64,000 nucleotides of DNA from Erwinia endophytica (lineage in GTDB: Bacteria > Pseudomonadota > Gammaproteobacteria > Enterobacterales > Enterobacteriaceae). Under the pieces are notes generated by a model. It was not told where the DNA came from. It made no database searches and saw nothing but the letters and a program-made list of their open reading frames with translations. Shown in pieces: positions 8,483-18,535 of the stretch; the first letter of the stretch is position 1; each line of letters opens with the position of its first letter. The stretch is from NCBI RefSeq assembly GCF_009295515.1, contig NZ_RQVV01000024.1:62001-126000 (forward strand). The letters run 5' to 3'. Both the position numbers and the translations under genes were made by a program.

Positions 8483-9169
8483 ATGCTGTATGGTTATTCT
8501 GATGTTATTTTTAAAGGTGCGATGGTGACCCTGGAACTGGCCCTCAGTTCCGTGTTGCTGGCCGTGATCCTTGGTTTGATTGGCGCCGGGGCCAAACTTT
8601 CCCGCAATCGCCCACTGGCGTTGCTCTTTGAAGCATACACTACCTTGATCCGCGGCGTGCCCGATCTGGTGCTGATGCTGTTGATTTTCTATGGCTTGCA
8701 GATAGCCCTGAATCAGTTGACTGATCTGCTGGGCCTGGCACAGTTTGATATTGATCCGATGGCCGCAGGCATTATCACCCTCGGCTTTATCTATGGCGCC
8801 TATTTCACTGAAACTTTTCGTGGGGCTTATATGGCCGTACCGAAAGGGCAGATCGAAGCGGCGACCGCTTTCGGCTTCACCTCTTCTCAGACCTTCCGTC
8901 GTATTCTGTTCCCAGGCATGATGCGTTATGCGTTGCCAGGCATCGGCAATAACTGGCAGGTTATCCTGAAAGCGACCGCTCTGGTTTCGCTACTGGGGCT
9001 GGAAGATGTAGTGAAAGCGACGCAGCTGGCGGGGAAAAGTACCTGGCAACCGTTCTGGTTCGCTATTGTCGCTGGGGTGATTTACCTGATTTTTACCACG
9101 CTCTCCAACGGGGTGTTGTGGTGGTTGACGCGTCGTTATTCGGTGGGCGTAAGAAGGGCTGATTTATGA
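8483..9169 (+). CDS. hisQ: histidine/basic amino acid ABC transporter permease HisQ
   Basis: One of the two inner-membrane subunits of the HisQMP2 importer. It has about five membrane helices and the cytoplasmic EAA loop IEAATAFGFTSSQTFRRILFP near residue 135 that contacts the HisP ATPase. The ATG at 8483 gives 228 residues starting MLYGYS, the same length and N-terminus as E. coli HisQ; an AGGA precedes it by seven bases. An in-frame ATG six bases upstream (8477) also has an AGGA at suitable distance and cannot be excluded. Its end overlaps hisM by four bases. Confidence 0.95.
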   Translation: MLYGYSDVIFKGAMVTLELALSSVLLAVILGLIGAGAKLSRNRPLALLFEAYTTLIRGVPDLVLMLLIFYGLQIALNQLTDLLGLAQFDIDPMAAGIITLGFIYGAYFTETFRGAYMAVPKGQIEAATAFGFTSSQTFRRILFPGMMRYALPGIGNNWQVILKATALVSLLGLEDVVKATQLAGKSTWQPFWFAIVAGVIYLIFTTLSNGVLWWLTRRYSVGVRRADL

Positions 9170-9882
9170 TAGACATTATTCAGGAATACTGGAAAGCCCT
9201 GTTGTGGACCGACGGTTACCGTTTTTCCGGTGTGGCTATTACACTGTGGCTGCTGGTTATCTCTGTGGTGCTGGGCGGCAGCCTGGCGGTGTTGTTGTCA
9301 ATTGCGCGTGTTTCATCGATTAAAGCGGTGCGATTCCCGGTCTGGCTGTTCACTTACGTCTTTCGTGGTACGCCGCTGTATGTGCAGTTGTTGGTGTTTT
9401 ATTCCGGCATGTATACGCTGGAAGTGGTGAAAGGAAACGAGCTGTTGAACGCGTTCTTCCGTAGTGGGCTTAACTGTACGCTACTGGCGTTAACGCTGAA
9501 TACCTGTGCCTACACCACGGAAATGTTTGCCGGCGCTATCCGTGCGGTTCCGCATGGTGAGATTGAAGCGGCGCGCGCTTATGGTTTCTCTACCTTTAAA
9601 CTCTACCGTTGCATTATTATGCCTTCGGCCTTGCGTACTGCGCTGCCGGCCTACAGTAATGAAGTGATCCTGATGCTGCATTCCACGGCTCTGGCTTTCA
9701 CTGCGACGGTACCCGACCTGCTGAAAGTGGCGCGCGATATTAACGCCGCCACCTATCAGCCTTTTACCGCGTTTGGTATTGCGGCAGTACTGTACCTGAT
9801 TATCTCGGCTGTGTTGATTAGTCTGTTCCGCAAGGCGGAAAAACGCTGGCTGAAGCACGTTAACTCCTCATCGACCCATTGA
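9166..9882 (+). CDS. hisM: histidine/basic amino acid ABC transporter permease HisM
   Basis: The second membrane subunit, 238 residues, paralogous to HisQ. It has about five helices, the [10 protein letters not shown] segment typical of polar amino acid permeases near residue 66, and an EAA loop [21 protein letters not shown] near residue 135. The start ATG overlaps the hisQ stop in an ATGA, indicating translational coupling, and hisP follows eight bases later. Confidence 0.96.
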   Translation: MIDIIQEYWKALLWTDGYRFSGVAITLWLLVISVVLGGSLAVLLSIARVSSIKAVRFPVWLFTYVFRGTPLYVQLLVFYSGMYTLEVVKGNELLNAFFRSGLNCTLLALTLNTCAYTTEMFAGAIRAVPHGEIEAARAYGFSTFKLYRCIIMPSALRTALPAYSNEVILMLHSTALAFTATVPDLLKVARDINAATYQPFTAFGIAAVLYLIISAVLISLFRKAEKRWLKHVNSSSTH

Positions 9883-9890
9883 GCAAAATT

Positions 9891-10664
9891 ATGAGTAATA
9901 ACAAATTAAACGTTACCGAACTACACAAACGTTATGGCGAACATGAGGTGTTGAAAGGGGTCTCTTTGCAGGCGAATGCTGGTGATGTTATTAGTATTAT
10001 CGGTTCGTCCGGTTCGGGTAAAAGTACCTTTTTGCGGTGCATCAATTTCCTGGAAAAGCCCAGTGAAGGCACTATTTCCGTTAATAACCAGGTGATTAAC
10101 CTGGTACGCGATACCGATGGTCAACTGAAGGTATCCAATAAAGAACAGCTGCGCGCACTGCGTACCAGTCTGACCATGGTCTTTCAGCACTTTAATCTGT
10201 GGAGCCATATGACGGTGTTGCAGAACGTGATGGAAGCGCCGATCCAGGTATTGGGCCTGAGCAAGGCTGAAGCGCGGGAGCGAGCGATCCGCTATCTGGA
10301 TAAGGTCGGGATTGATGAACGCGCCCGTGGCAAATATCCGGTTAACCTCTCTGGTGGTCAGCAGCAGCGTGTTTCTATTGCCCGGGCGTTGGCCATGGAG
10401 CCGGAAGTGCTGCTGTTTGATGAACCTACTTCCGCACTTGACCCTGAGCTGGTGGGGGAAGTGCTGAAGATCATGCAGAAGCTGGCGGAAGAAGGTAAAA
10501 CCATGGTGGTGGTCACCCACGAGATGGAGTTTGCCCGCCATGTCTCCAGCCATGTCATCTTTCTGCATCAGGGTAAAATTGAGGAGGAGGGGCCGCCACA
10601 ATCGTTGTTCAACAATCCGCAAAGCCCCCGCCTGCGGCAGTTTTTGTCAGGGGCGCTAAAATAA
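9891..10664 (+). CDS. hisP: histidine/basic amino acid ABC transporter ATPase HisP
   Basis: HisP powers HisQM by ATP hydrolysis. The ATG at 9891 gives 257 residues ([20 protein letters not shown]), the E. coli length; an upstream TTG in frame was rejected. Walker [10 protein letters not shown] is at residues 38-46, the Q-loop in MVFQHFNLW, the LSGGQQQRV signature near 153, Walker [12 protein letters not shown] near 173 and the H-loop VVTHE near 207. All catalytic motifs are intact. It ends the hisJQMP operon. Confidence 0.97.
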   Translation: MSNNKLNVTELHKRYGEHEVLKGVSLQANAGDVISIIGSSGSGKSTFLRCINFLEKPSEGTISVNNQVINLVRDTDGQLKVSNKEQLRALRTSLTMVFQHFNLWSHMTVLQNVMEAPIQVLGLSKAEARERAIRYLDKVGIDERARGKYPVNLSGGQQQRVSIARALAMEPEVLLFDEPTSALDPELVGEVLKIMQKLAEEGKTMVVVTHEMEFARHVSSHVIFLHQGKIEEEGPPQSLFNNPQSPRLRQFLSGALK

Positions 10665-10785
10665 ATTCTGGTTATAGTGCACATTACCGCGGCTTGCATC
10701 ATCCCTGTCGCTGACCTGAGTTAACTCACAGGGAGATGCTCTTGTCATCGGGCTGAAAAGCGAATGATTGTGGGGAAGCCGCGTG

Positions 10786-10819
10786 ATGACATCAGTCCTT
10801 GCCTGGGGGCTGGTGTCAT
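10786..10819. terminator. terminator-like hairpin between hisP and yfcH
   Basis: ATGACATCAG (10786-10795) pairs with CTGGTGTCAT (10810-10819) over 10 bp with one G-T pair. It sits between the convergent hisP and yfcH genes. No T run follows on either strand, so termination here is uncertain. Confidence 0.4.
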
Positions 10820-10835
10820 GGTCTGTCGCCGTGGC

Positions 10836-11726
10836 TCACACTACATCCTCCAGGGCTTGCCCAAGCTGAGCCCAGCGGAAGCTAAAACCAGATTCCACCA
10901 GCCGCGTTGGTAGTAGGTGTTGTCCACTGAGTACCAGCACCGCCGATTCTCCCATCATCAACTTGATTACCGCAGCTGGCGTGCGCATAAACGCGGGACG
11001 ATGCAGAACATGCCCCAGCATGGCGGCAAACTGTTCGTTGCGCACCGCGCCAGGCGCGACCAGATTGAATGGACCATACAGGTGCTTATTCTCCAGCAGC
11101 CAGAGTATGGCGTTCAACATATCGTCCAGATGGATCCACGGCAGGTACTGCTTGCCGCTGCCCATAGGGCCGCCGATCCCCAGCTTAAAGGGGCGTTTCA
11201 TTTTGTGCAGTGCGCCGCCTTCTTTCGCCAGCACCAGGCCCGTTCGCAACAGGCAAACCCGTGTTTTCTCGTTTTCCGCCATCAGCGCCAGCGCTTCCCA
11301 GCGGGCGCAAAGCCGGTGGGTGAATTCATCGCTGCTGGTATCATCCTCGGTCAGTAGCTGTTCTCCACGGTCACCGTAATAACCGGTGGCGGAACCGGAG
11401 ATAAAGACTGATGGTGGAGAGCGACTGGCATTGATCAATGTGGCCAGTTGTTCGGTTATTTGCCAGCGGCTCTCGCAGAGCCGCTGTTTTTGTTGTTCAC
11501 TCCAGCGCTTATCCGCAATCGGTTCGCCAGCCAGATTAATCACTGCATCAATCCCATCCAGATCATGCCGTTTCAAGTCTGACCACACATTCACCCTGTC
11601 ACCCAGTTTGAGGCGGGCGTTGGCGACGTCACGAGTCACCACGCTAACGTGGTCACCGCGTTGCAGCAGACGTGGGATCAACTGACGACCAATCAGGCCA
11701 GTGCCGCCGGTCAGTAAAATATGCAT
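10836..11726 (-). CDS. yfcH: SDR-family epimerase-like protein YfcH
   Basis: A 296-residue member of the TIGR01777/YfcH group of extended short-chain dehydrogenases; its substrate is unknown. The Rossmann NAD(P)-binding motif GGTGLIG is at residues 7-13. [13 protein letters not shown] near residue 110 supplies the Ser/Tyr region, and the C-terminal DUF1731-type segment runs from about residue 245. An AAGGA lies upstream of the ATG. In E. coli yfcH also lies in the his transport-pta interval, there with folX; folX is absent here. Confidence 0.9.
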   Translation of the reverse strand: MHILLTGGTGLIGRQLIPRLLQRGDHVSVVTRDVANARLKLGDRVNVWSDLKRHDLDGIDAVINLAGEPIADKRWSEQQKQRLCESRWQITEQLATLINASRSPPSVFISGSATGYYGDRGEQLLTEDDTSSDEFTHRLCARWEALALMAENEKTRVCLLRTGLVLAKEGGALHKMKRPFKLGIGGPMGSGKQYLPWIHLDDMLNAILWLLENKHLYGPFNLVAPGAVRNEQFAAMLGHVLHRPAFMRTPAAVIKLMMGESAVLVLSGQHLLPTRLVESGFSFRWAQLGQALEDVV

Positions 11727-11846
11727 AGTGTCTGTCCTTCAGCGATAAGGTAAAAAAATCAACCGCATTCGTTCAGCTTAGAAGATGTTTACCGGAACGT
11801 CGGCGCAGTACAGTCATTCACCGCACCACTAAGCCAGAGATGCCAG

Positions 11847-11879
11847 ATTCAGGCCATTAGCCGGAAGGCTATTCTGAAT
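11847..11879. other. hairpin in the yfcH-yfcF intergenic region
   Basis: ATTCAG (11847-11852) pairs with CTGAAT (11874-11879), and inside it TAGCC pairs with GGCTA around a GGAA tetraloop. It lies about 85 bases before yfcF in the divergent yfcH-yfcF region. Role unknown; it may be part of the yfcF 5' leader. Confidence 0.4.
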
Positions 11880-11885
11880 GGTTAA

Positions 11886-12605
<720 letters not shown>

Positions 12606-12702
12606 ATAACACGCTGGGATTATAATTTTGTCCTGCACCGTGGCACACTGTGCGGGTAACAGTCAACGAGCGCTGAGGCGCCAGAACGAATAAGGATTAC
12701 GC

Positions 12703-13245
12703 ATGGTTGAGCAAGACAGCGGCACGGAGTGGGTGGATATCGTTAGCGAAGATAACGAGGTGATTGCACAGTCCAGTCGCGCGCAAATGCGGGCACAGTG
12801 TTTGCGTCATCGCGCGACCTACATCGTGGTTCACGATGGGATGGGTAAAATTTTAGTTCAGCGTCGCACTGAGACAAAAGATTTTATGCCGGGCATGCTG
12901 GATGCGACCGCCGGGGGGGTGGTGCAGAGCGGGGAAGAACTGCTGGAATCCGCTCGCCGGGAGGCGGAAGAAGAACTGGGTATCGCTGATGTGCCGTTCG
13001 CGGAGCACGGGGTATTCTACTTTGAAGATCAACACTGCCGCGTCTGGGGAGCATTGTTCAGTTGTGTTTCGCATGGACCGTTTGCGATGCAGGAAGAAGA
13101 GGTGGCGGAGGTGTTCTGGATGACGCCGGAAGAGATAACCGCCCGCTGCGATGAGTTCACCAATGATTCGCTGAAAGCGTTGTCATTGTGGTTGAGTCGC
13201 AATAATAATGAATCAGACCGCTCAACAACTGTCCCGCAGGCATAA
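12703..13245 (+). CDS. yfcD: Nudix hydrolase YfcD
   Basis: A 180-residue Nudix enzyme of the YfcD/isopentenyl-diphosphate isomerase-like subgroup. The Nudix box GX5EX7REUXEEXGU is complete: it begins at GGVVQSGEE near residue 71 and continues through [11 protein letters not shown]. The substrate is not known. The gene ends 24 bases inside the end of the convergent LacI-family regulator gene, so the two share their 3' ends and no terminator fits between them. Confidence 0.92.
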   Translation: MVEQDSGTEWVDIVSEDNEVIAQSSRAQMRAQCLRHRATYIVVHDGMGKILVQRRTETKDFMPGMLDATAGGVVQSGEELLESARREAEEELGIADVPFAEHGVFYFEDQHCRVWGALFSCVSHGPFAMQEEEVAEVFWMTPEEITARCDEFTNDSLKALSLWLSRNNNESDRSTTVPQA

Positions 13246-14244
13246 TTTAGGGATAATCGGTTGAGATTGCCACGTTTCCCCCCCGAGACGCGCCAGCAGC
13301 GCCCGCCCGGCTTCCACGCCAATCTGCCGGTGGGGGACTGACATCGTGGTCAGCGTCGGCTGGCAAACCTGGCTGACATCGCTGTTGCCAAACCCCACCA
13401 CGGCCAGATCCTCCGGAACTTTAATGCGTCTTCTCTGGCACTCGTATAGTGCGCCACAGGCCAGTTCATCGGACAGACAGATCAGCGCATCCAGTTCGGG
13501 CCAGTTAAGCAAAAACTCCGGCAGTTGCTGCGCCCCCGTTGAAAAATTTGCGGGTGCGGCGGCGTTGATAACCCGGTGTGGCGACATATGGTTCAGGCGC
13601 ATGGCTTTATGCCAGCCCTGCAGAAGCTGCTGGAAAATCCATTGTTCCTGATTGGCGCAAAGCAAACCGATATGCTGTCGTCCACGTTCGATCAGCGTTT
13701 GCGTCAGTCGGTACAGCGCTTCAACATTATCAATGCCGATATTCATATCCAGTGGATCGTTGCGGATGGCGCCGATTTCCAGCACCGGGATGGCGGCATT
13801 TTTCAGCCATTGACGGACGCTGTCGCTATGCTCCACGCTAAGCAGGATCGCCGCCGCCAGATTGCAGGACAACAGCGTTGCCAGTAGCTTCTCTTCCCGT
13901 TCAACCCGATGCTGTGATTCGGCCAGCATTATCTGGTAGCCTGCGGGTTGCAGGATCTGCTGCAGCCCGGCAAACATCTCGGTACAGCCGGCTTCCGCCA
14001 GACTCGGCACCACCATGGCAATGTTCCAACTGGAGGCCGACGCCAGACTACTGGCGGTTAGGTTGGGCAAATAACCCAGTTCACTGACCGCCGCTTCAAT
14101 TTTTTCCCGTAGTTTGTCGGAGACTTGATCTGGGGTACGCAACGCACGGGAAACGGTCATGGTTCCCACCCCGGCCAGGTTGGCGACATCCGCCAGGGTC
14201 ACGCGCCCGGTACCGCGCCGTTTTCGGTTTGGGTTTGTCGACAT
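13222..14244 (-). CDS. LacI-family transcriptional regulator of the PTS-transketolase operon (GntR-like)
   Basis: A 340-residue LacI/GalR-family repressor. The N-terminal helix-turn-helix and hinge helix run from [11 protein letters not shown] (residue 15) to about residue 65; a type I periplasmic-binding fold follows, with [17 protein letters not shown] near the C-terminus. The overall look resembles E. coli gluconate repressor GntR. The ATG at 14244 is chosen because it lies a few residues before the HTH and has a GGAG upstream; a longer GTG start at 14307 would add 21 residues of unlikely sequence. It is divergent from the PTS operon, and two operator-like palindromes lie between them, so it very probably controls that operon and itself. 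Confidence 0.9.
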   Translation of the reverse strand: MSTNPNRKRRGTGRVTLADVANLAGVGTMTVSRALRTPDQVSDKLREKIEAAVSELGYLPNLTASSLASASSWNIAMVVPSLAEAGCTEMFAGLQQILQPAGYQIMLAESQHRVEREEKLLATLLSCNLAAAILLSVEHSDSVRQWLKNAAIPVLEIGAIRNDPLDMNIGIDNVEALYRLTQTLIERGRQHIGLLCANQEQWIFQQLLQGWHKAMRLNHMSPHRVINAAAPANFSTGAQQLPEFLLNWPELDALICLSDELACGALYECQRRRIKVPEDLAVVGFGNSDVSQVCQPTLTTMSVPHRQIGVEAGRALLARLGGETWQSQPIIPKLCLRDSC

Positions 14245-14377
14245 CTTAGCTATGCTCCAGGCCGCTTGACGGGCCCCTTCCTTGAAGTCATATCGCCGTG
14301 TAGCCACGGCAAAGAATGGCCTTAGTATACGCCGTTTTGCTCACGGATGAGCGGCTCCTGTATGAAACGGCATGAAA

Positions 14378-14391
14378 TGATAGCGCTATCA
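14378..14391 (+). promoter_or_regulatory. LacI-family operator O1
   Basis: TGATAGCGCTATCA is a perfect 14-bp palindrome with the central CG step typical of LacI/GalR operators. It lies between the divergent regulator and PTS genes and is repeated 34 bases downstream. Confidence 0.75.
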
Positions 14392-14411
14392 CAAATTAGC
14401 AATACTGCTGA

Positions 14412-14425
14412 TGATAGCGCTATCT
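14412..14425 (+). promoter_or_regulatory. LacI-family operator O2
   Basis: TGATAGCGCTATCT is the second copy of the operator palindrome (one end base differs). Its centre is 34 bp from O1, about three helical turns, which would allow both dimers to lie on nearly the same face. It abuts the CRP site. Confidence 0.72.
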
Positions 14426-14426
14426 T

Positions 14427-14442
14427 TGTGAATACTGTCACG
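14427..14442 (+). promoter_or_regulatory. CRP-cAMP site of the PTS-transketolase operon
   Basis: TGTGAATACTGTCACG matches TGTGA-N6-TCACA except for the last base. If it acts at about -41.5 (class II), transcription would start near 14476; TACAGT at 14464-14469 is a fitting weak -10 element. Activation by CRP would place this sugar operon under catabolite control. Confidence 0.65.
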
Positions 14443-14500
14443 GATGGCGTGCTAACTGTTGATTACAGTTTATCCAGTTAAGGCTGACGGGAAGGAAACG

Positions 14501-14944
14501 ATGCTTAGCAGATGGTTGAATGAAGACACCGTACAAGTAGCCGAAACGGCTGAAGACTGGCAGGCGGCGCTGAAGGTTTGTGCGCAACCCCTGTTGCAGC
14601 AAGGCGTGATTAACCAGGCCTACCTTCTGGCGATTATTGCGAGTCACCAGCAATTGGGCCCTTATTATGTGTTGGCTCCAGGACTGGCGATGCCGCATGC
14701 CCGACCGGAAGATGGTGCAAACGCGCTGGGGCTTTCTCTACTGAAGCTGCGGCAGGGTATCAGTTTTGCGTCGGCGGAAAACGACCCGGTGGATCTGATT
14801 ATCTTGCTGTCTGCCCCGGATCGGCACCGCCATATTAAATTGATTGCTGCGCTGGCGGAATTATTCAGTGATGAAGAAAAGATGGCGCAGCTTCATCGCA
14901 GTGAAAATAAGGAGGATGTCCTGAGAATAATAACAACCTGTTAG
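14501..14944 (+). CDS. PTS sugar transporter subunit IIA (mannitol/fructose/ascorbate type)
   Basis: A 147-residue EIIA-2 domain protein that takes phosphate from HPr and passes it to the EIIB product of the next gene. The phosphorylated histidine is His66 in APGLAMPHARPEDG. The ATG at 14501 follows a strong GGAAGGAA Shine-Dalgarno sequence; the reading frame is open further upstream but without a good ribosome site. It is the first gene of the five-gene PTS-transketolase operon. The sugar specificity cannot be read from this subunit. Confidence 0.9.
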   Translation: MLSRWLNEDTVQVAETAEDWQAALKVCAQPLLQQGVINQAYLLAIIASHQQLGPYYVLAPGLAMPHARPEDGANALGLSLLKLRQGISFASAENDPVDLIILLSAPDRHRHIKLIAALAELFSDEEKMAQLHRSENKEDVLRIITTC

Positions 14945-15029
14945 TTTTTCCTTTATTAAAAATAGCCCTGTTTTACAACGTTGAATAATCAGCGTCGACC
15001 CTCTGCACCTCAAATATAACCAAGGTGAA

Positions 15030-15305
15030 ATGATGAAAATTATGGCAGTTTGCGGCTCCGGCCTGGGAAGCAGTTTTATGGTTGAAATGAATATCAAAAA
15101 AGTGCTGAAGAAATGGGAGAGAGAGGCAGAAGTGGAACACGCTGATCTTGCTTCTGCCACTCCTGGCGCGGCGGATCTTTTCGTGATGGCGAAAGACATC
15201 GCTGAAAGCGCCAGTGTACCGGCGGATAAGCTGGTGGTGCTGGATAATATTATTGATATTAATCAGCTGGAAACCCGGCTCGCCGCCTGGTTTGCCACAC
15301 ATTAA
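15030..15305 (+). CDS. PTS sugar transporter subunit IIB (ascorbate/UlaB-like)
   Basis: A 91-residue single-domain EIIB. The phosphocysteine loop is AVCGSGLGSSFMVEMN near the N-terminus, the pattern of the ascorbate and galactitol-type EIIB families. It lies between the EIIA and EIIC genes, 85 bases after EIIA and 18 before EIIC. Two adjacent ATG codons (15030 and 15033) follow an AAGGTG ribosome site; either may be used. Confidence 0.9.
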   Translation: MMKIMAVCGSGLGSSFMVEMNIKKVLKKWEREAEVEHADLASATPGAADLFVMAKDIAESASVPADKLVVLDNIIDINQLETRLAAWFATH

Positions 15306-15323
15306 CGACGTGAGGAAGCGGCT

Positions 15324-16709
15324 ATGTTTATTCAGGAGACGCTGAAGTTTGTGGTCGATATTCTCAAGGTGCCTTCCATTCTGGTTGGACTGATCGCGCT
15401 GATTGGGTTGGTGGCACAAAAGAAAAGCTTCCCGGACGTGGTAAAAGGAACGGTAAAAACCATTCTGGGTTTTATTGTGTTGGCGGGAGGCGCCAGTGTA
15501 CTGGTGAGTTCGCTGAATCCGTTGGGGGGTATGTTTGAACACGCTTTTACTATTCAGGGGATTATTCCAAATAATGAAGCGATAGTTTCAATCGCATTGG
15601 AAAAATACGGTGCGGCTACCGCGCTCATTATGGCTTTTGGTATGGTGGCTAATATTATTGTCGCCCGTTTTACCCGGTTGAAATATATTTTTCTCACTGG
15701 TCATCACACCTTTTATATGGCTTGTATGATCGCCGTTATTCTTAGCGTGGCTGGATTCGACAGTATTTCGTTGGTGTTTACTGGCTCGCTGACGCTTGGC
15801 CTGATTATGGCTATCTTTCCGGCGCTGGCTCAGCGTTATATGCGTAAAATCACCGGGAATGATGAAATCGGTTTTGGCCATTTCGGTACGGTAGGTTATG
15901 TGCTGGCCGGATGGATTGGCAGCAAAACCGGTAAATCCTCCCGCTCAACTGAAGAGATGAGTCTGCCGAAAAACCTGAGTTTCCTGCGTGACAGTTCGAT
16001 CTCCATTTCCCTGACTATGATCGCCATTTATATGATCCTCGCGGGGTATGCCGGCAAAGACTACATCGAAAGCCAGTTGAGCGGTGGTCAGAATTTCCTG
16101 GTGTGGTCGATAATCCAGGCGATCACGTTTGCTGCCGGGGTGTTCATTATCCTGCAAGGGGTGAGGCTGATTCTGGCGGAAATTGTCCCGGCGTTTACCG
16201 GCTTCTCGGAAAAACTGGTGCCTAACGCCCGTCCAGCGCTGGATTGTCCGGTGGTCTATCCCTATGCGCCGAATGCCGTACTGATTGGTTTCCTGTTCAG
16301 TTTCCTCGGTGGTCTGGTGGGGCTGTTTCTGCTTGGCCAGCTCAAACTGGTGCTGATCCTGCCCGGCGTCGTGCCGCATTTTTTTACCGGCGCGACCTCT
16401 GGCGTGTTCGGCAACGCCACTGGCGGACGACGCGGGGCGATGGCCGGGGCTTTCGCCAATGGTCTGCTGATCACGTTCTTACCGGTGTTGTTGCTGCCTG
16501 TGCTGGGGGCGATTGGTTTTGCCAATACCACCTTCTCGGATGCGGATTTTGGCGTAGTGGGCATTGTGTTGGGCAATCTGGCCCGTTACCTGTCAAAAGA
16601 TCTGATCATGCTGGTCATGGTCAGTGTTTTTGCTCTGCTGGTGGCTCATAACTACCTGGGAAAGCGCGGAAGGCCGCAATCAGGTGAAAAACAAACGGAG
16701 GTGAAATGA
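15324..16709 (+). CDS. PTS sugar transporter subunit IIC (UlaA family)
   Basis: A 461-residue polytopic permease of the ascorbate PTS EIIC (UlaA/SgaT) family, with about ten or more membrane helices. Family segments include FLTGHHTFYMACMIAVIL near residue 130, IGFGHFGTVGYVLAGWIG near 185 and LPGVVPHFFTGATSGVFGNATGG near 345. UlaA-type proteins move sugar by an elevator mechanism. No ascorbate-degradation genes (ulaD, E, F, G) are nearby, so the substrate need not be ascorbate. Its stop overlaps the transketolase start in an ATGA. Confidence 0.93.
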   Translation: MFIQETLKFVVDILKVPSILVGLIALIGLVAQKKSFPDVVKGTVKTILGFIVLAGGASVLVSSLNPLGGMFEHAFTIQGIIPNNEAIVSIALEKYGAATALIMAFGMVANIIVARFTRLKYIFLTGHHTFYMACMIAVILSVAGFDSISLVFTGSLTLGLIMAIFPALAQRYMRKITGNDEIGFGHFGTVGYVLAGWIGSKTGKSSRSTEEMSLPKNLSFLRDSSISISLTMIAIYMILAGYAGKDYIESQLSGGQNFLVWSIIQAITFAAGVFIILQGVRLILAEIVPAFTGFSEKLVPNARPALDCPVVYPYAPNAVLIGFLFSFLGGLVGLFLLGQLKLVLILPGVVPHFFTGATSGVFGNATGGRRGAMAGAFANGLLITFLPVLLLPVLGAIGFANTTFSDADFGVVGIVLGNLARYLSKDLIMLVMVSVFALLVAHNYLGKRGRPQSGEKQTEVK

Positions 16710-17542
16710 TGAATCAGCTTCAGGAATTGCGGGAATTTGCCCGCGCGATCAGGCTGGAAACGCTAAAGTCGCTGACCGGGCTGGGGTTTGGTCACTATGG
16801 CGGCAGTCTGTCGGTGATAGAGGCACTGGCGGTACTGTACGGTGATGTTATGCGTATTAATCCGGCTAATCCGCACTGGCCGGAGCGCGACTATTTTGTC
16901 CTTTCCAAAGGTCATGCCGGACCGGCGTTGTACAGTACGCTGGCGTTGAAGGGATACTTCCCACTGGAGAAACTCAGCACACTGAATCAGAACGGCACGA
17001 TTCTGCCCAGTCATCCTGATCGACTGAAAACGCCTGGCGTTGATGCCACTACCGGTTCACTGGGGCAGGGGGTCTCTATCGCAGCCGGCATGGCGCTGTC
17101 ACATAAATTAGCCCAGCGTTGTAACCGGGTATTTTGCATCCTTGGCGATGGCGAGTTGAACGAAGGGCAGTGCTGGGAAGCGTTTCAGTTTATTGCCCAC
17201 CATAATTTGCACCAACTCACGCTGTTGATTGACTGGAATAAGCAGCAACTGGATGGCACCCTCGAAGAAGTGATTAAACCTTTTGATTTATCAGCTAAAT
17301 TCCGTGCGTTTGGTTTTGAAGTACAGACAATTAAAGGTGACGACATCGCGGCGCTGTCGGCGGCCCTGCGTCCGGTACGCGATGCACAGCAGCGTCCGTT
17401 GCTTGTCCTGCTTGACAGCGTCAAAGGTCAGGGAGTGCCTTACCTGGAACAGCTCCCCAACTCACATCATTTACGCCTGACACCGGAGCAAAGAGTGGAA
17501 ATCGACAAAGCTATTGCACAACTGGAGGCCTGCCATGTTTAA
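16706..17542 (+). CDS. transketolase, N-terminal (TPP-binding) subunit
   Basis: A 278-residue protein equal to the pyrophosphate-binding half of transketolase. The thiamine diphosphate motif GDG (147-149) to N178 is intact, as are the His-bearing GFGHYGGSLSVIEAL (His30), SKGHAGPALYSTL (His70) and TGSLGQG segments. The start follows a GGAGGTGAA ribosome site. It requires the next gene's product for an active enzyme and overlaps it by eight bases. Such split transketolases accept ketose phosphates that vary by family, so the substrate here is unknown. Confidence 0.93.
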   Translation: MMNQLQELREFARAIRLETLKSLTGLGFGHYGGSLSVIEALAVLYGDVMRINPANPHWPERDYFVLSKGHAGPALYSTLALKGYFPLEKLSTLNQNGTILPSHPDRLKTPGVDATTGSLGQGVSIAAGMALSHKLAQRCNRVFCILGDGELNEGQCWEAFQFIAHHNLHQLTLLIDWNKQQLDGTLEEVIKPFDLSAKFRAFGFEVQTIKGDDIAALSAALRPVRDAQQRPLLVLLDSVKGQGVPYLEQLPNSHHLRLTPEQRVEIDKAIAQLEACHV

Positions 17543-18494
17543 CGTCGCCAGTATCGGACAAAAAGACACCCAGGAAATGCGCAAAGTGTATGCCGCCATG
17601 ATACGGGAACAGGCCGGTCAGCAAGGGCCGGTGATTGCGCTGGAAGCGGATCTGATGAGTTCAATGGCCATGGACACAGTGCAGCGTGATTTTCCGCAGC
17701 AGGTGATTAACTGCGGGATCATGGAAGCAAACGTCATCGGTGTGGCTGCCGGGTTGTCACTGACTGGACGTACCCCTTTTGTGCATACCTTTACCGCGTT
17801 CGCCAGTCGCCGCTGCTTTGATCAACTGTTTATGTCTCTCGATTATCAGCACAATAATGTCAAGGTTATCGCTTCCGACGCGGGAGTGACCGCTTGTCAT
17901 AATGGCGGCACTCATATGTCGTTCGAAGATATGGGTATCGTTCGTGGGTTGGCGCATTCGGTGGTGCTGGAGGTCACGGATGCCGCGATGTTCAAAGACA
18001 TCCTCCATCAACTGCTCGGTCTGGAAGGGTTCTACTGGGTGCGCACCATCCGCAAGCAGGCGGCAAAGGTCTATGAAGAGGGGGCGAGTTTCACCATTGG
18101 CAAGGGCAATGTATTACGGGATGGTCGGGATATCACGCTGATAGCCAACGGCATTATGGTCGCGGAAGCACGTCAGGCGGCAGAGCAACTGGCGAAAATG
18201 GGGATCAGCGCGGCAGTCATTGACATGTTTACGCTCAAGCCGATTGATCGGCCATTGATTGAACGTTATGCCCGGCAGACGGGGCGGATTGTCACGTGCG
18301 AAAATCACAGTATTCATAATGGGTTGGGTTCGGCAGTGGCAGAGGTATTGGTTGAAACCTGCCCGGTGCCAATGCGCAGAGTGGGGGTGAAGGCGCGTTA
18401 TGGCCAGGTGGGGACACAGGATTTTTTACAGCAAGAATATGGCCTGACGGCGGAGGCGATTGTGCAGGCCGCCCGGGAATTGGTTGCTGACTGA
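17535..18494 (+). CDS. transketolase, C-terminal (pyrimidine-binding) subunit
   Basis: A 319-residue protein containing the Pyr and C-terminal domains of transketolase. Catalytic Glu64 lies in NCGIMEAN; HTFTAFASRRCFDQL and VTACHNGGTHMSFEDMGIVRGL line the cofactor and substrate site. The C-terminal domain runs from about residue 190. The ATG at 17535 has GGAGG upstream and lies inside the end of the N-terminal subunit gene, so expression is coupled one to one. It is the last gene of the operon. Confidence 0.93.
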   Translation: MFNVASIGQKDTQEMRKVYAAMIREQAGQQGPVIALEADLMSSMAMDTVQRDFPQQVINCGIMEANVIGVAAGLSLTGRTPFVHTFTAFASRRCFDQLFMSLDYQHNNVKVIASDAGVTACHNGGTHMSFEDMGIVRGLAHSVVLEVTDAAMFKDILHQLLGLEGFYWVRTIRKQAAKVYEEGASFTIGKGNVLRDGRDITLIANGIMVAEARQAAEQLAKMGISAAVIDMFTLKPIDRPLIERYARQTGRIVTCENHSIHNGLGSAVAEVLVETCPVPMRRVGVKARYGQVGTQDFLQQEYGLTAEAIVQAARELVAD

Positions 18495-18535
18495 GTGACG
18501 GAGAGGTCGGCTCATTAGCATGATGAGTAACAGAA

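Noticed and set aside
14501-16709. Calling the PTS genes ulaABC (ascorbate)
   Set aside because: The EIIC is UlaA-like, but there are no ulaD, ulaE, ulaF or ulaG homologues, and the partner is a transketolase, so the name would overstate the evidence.
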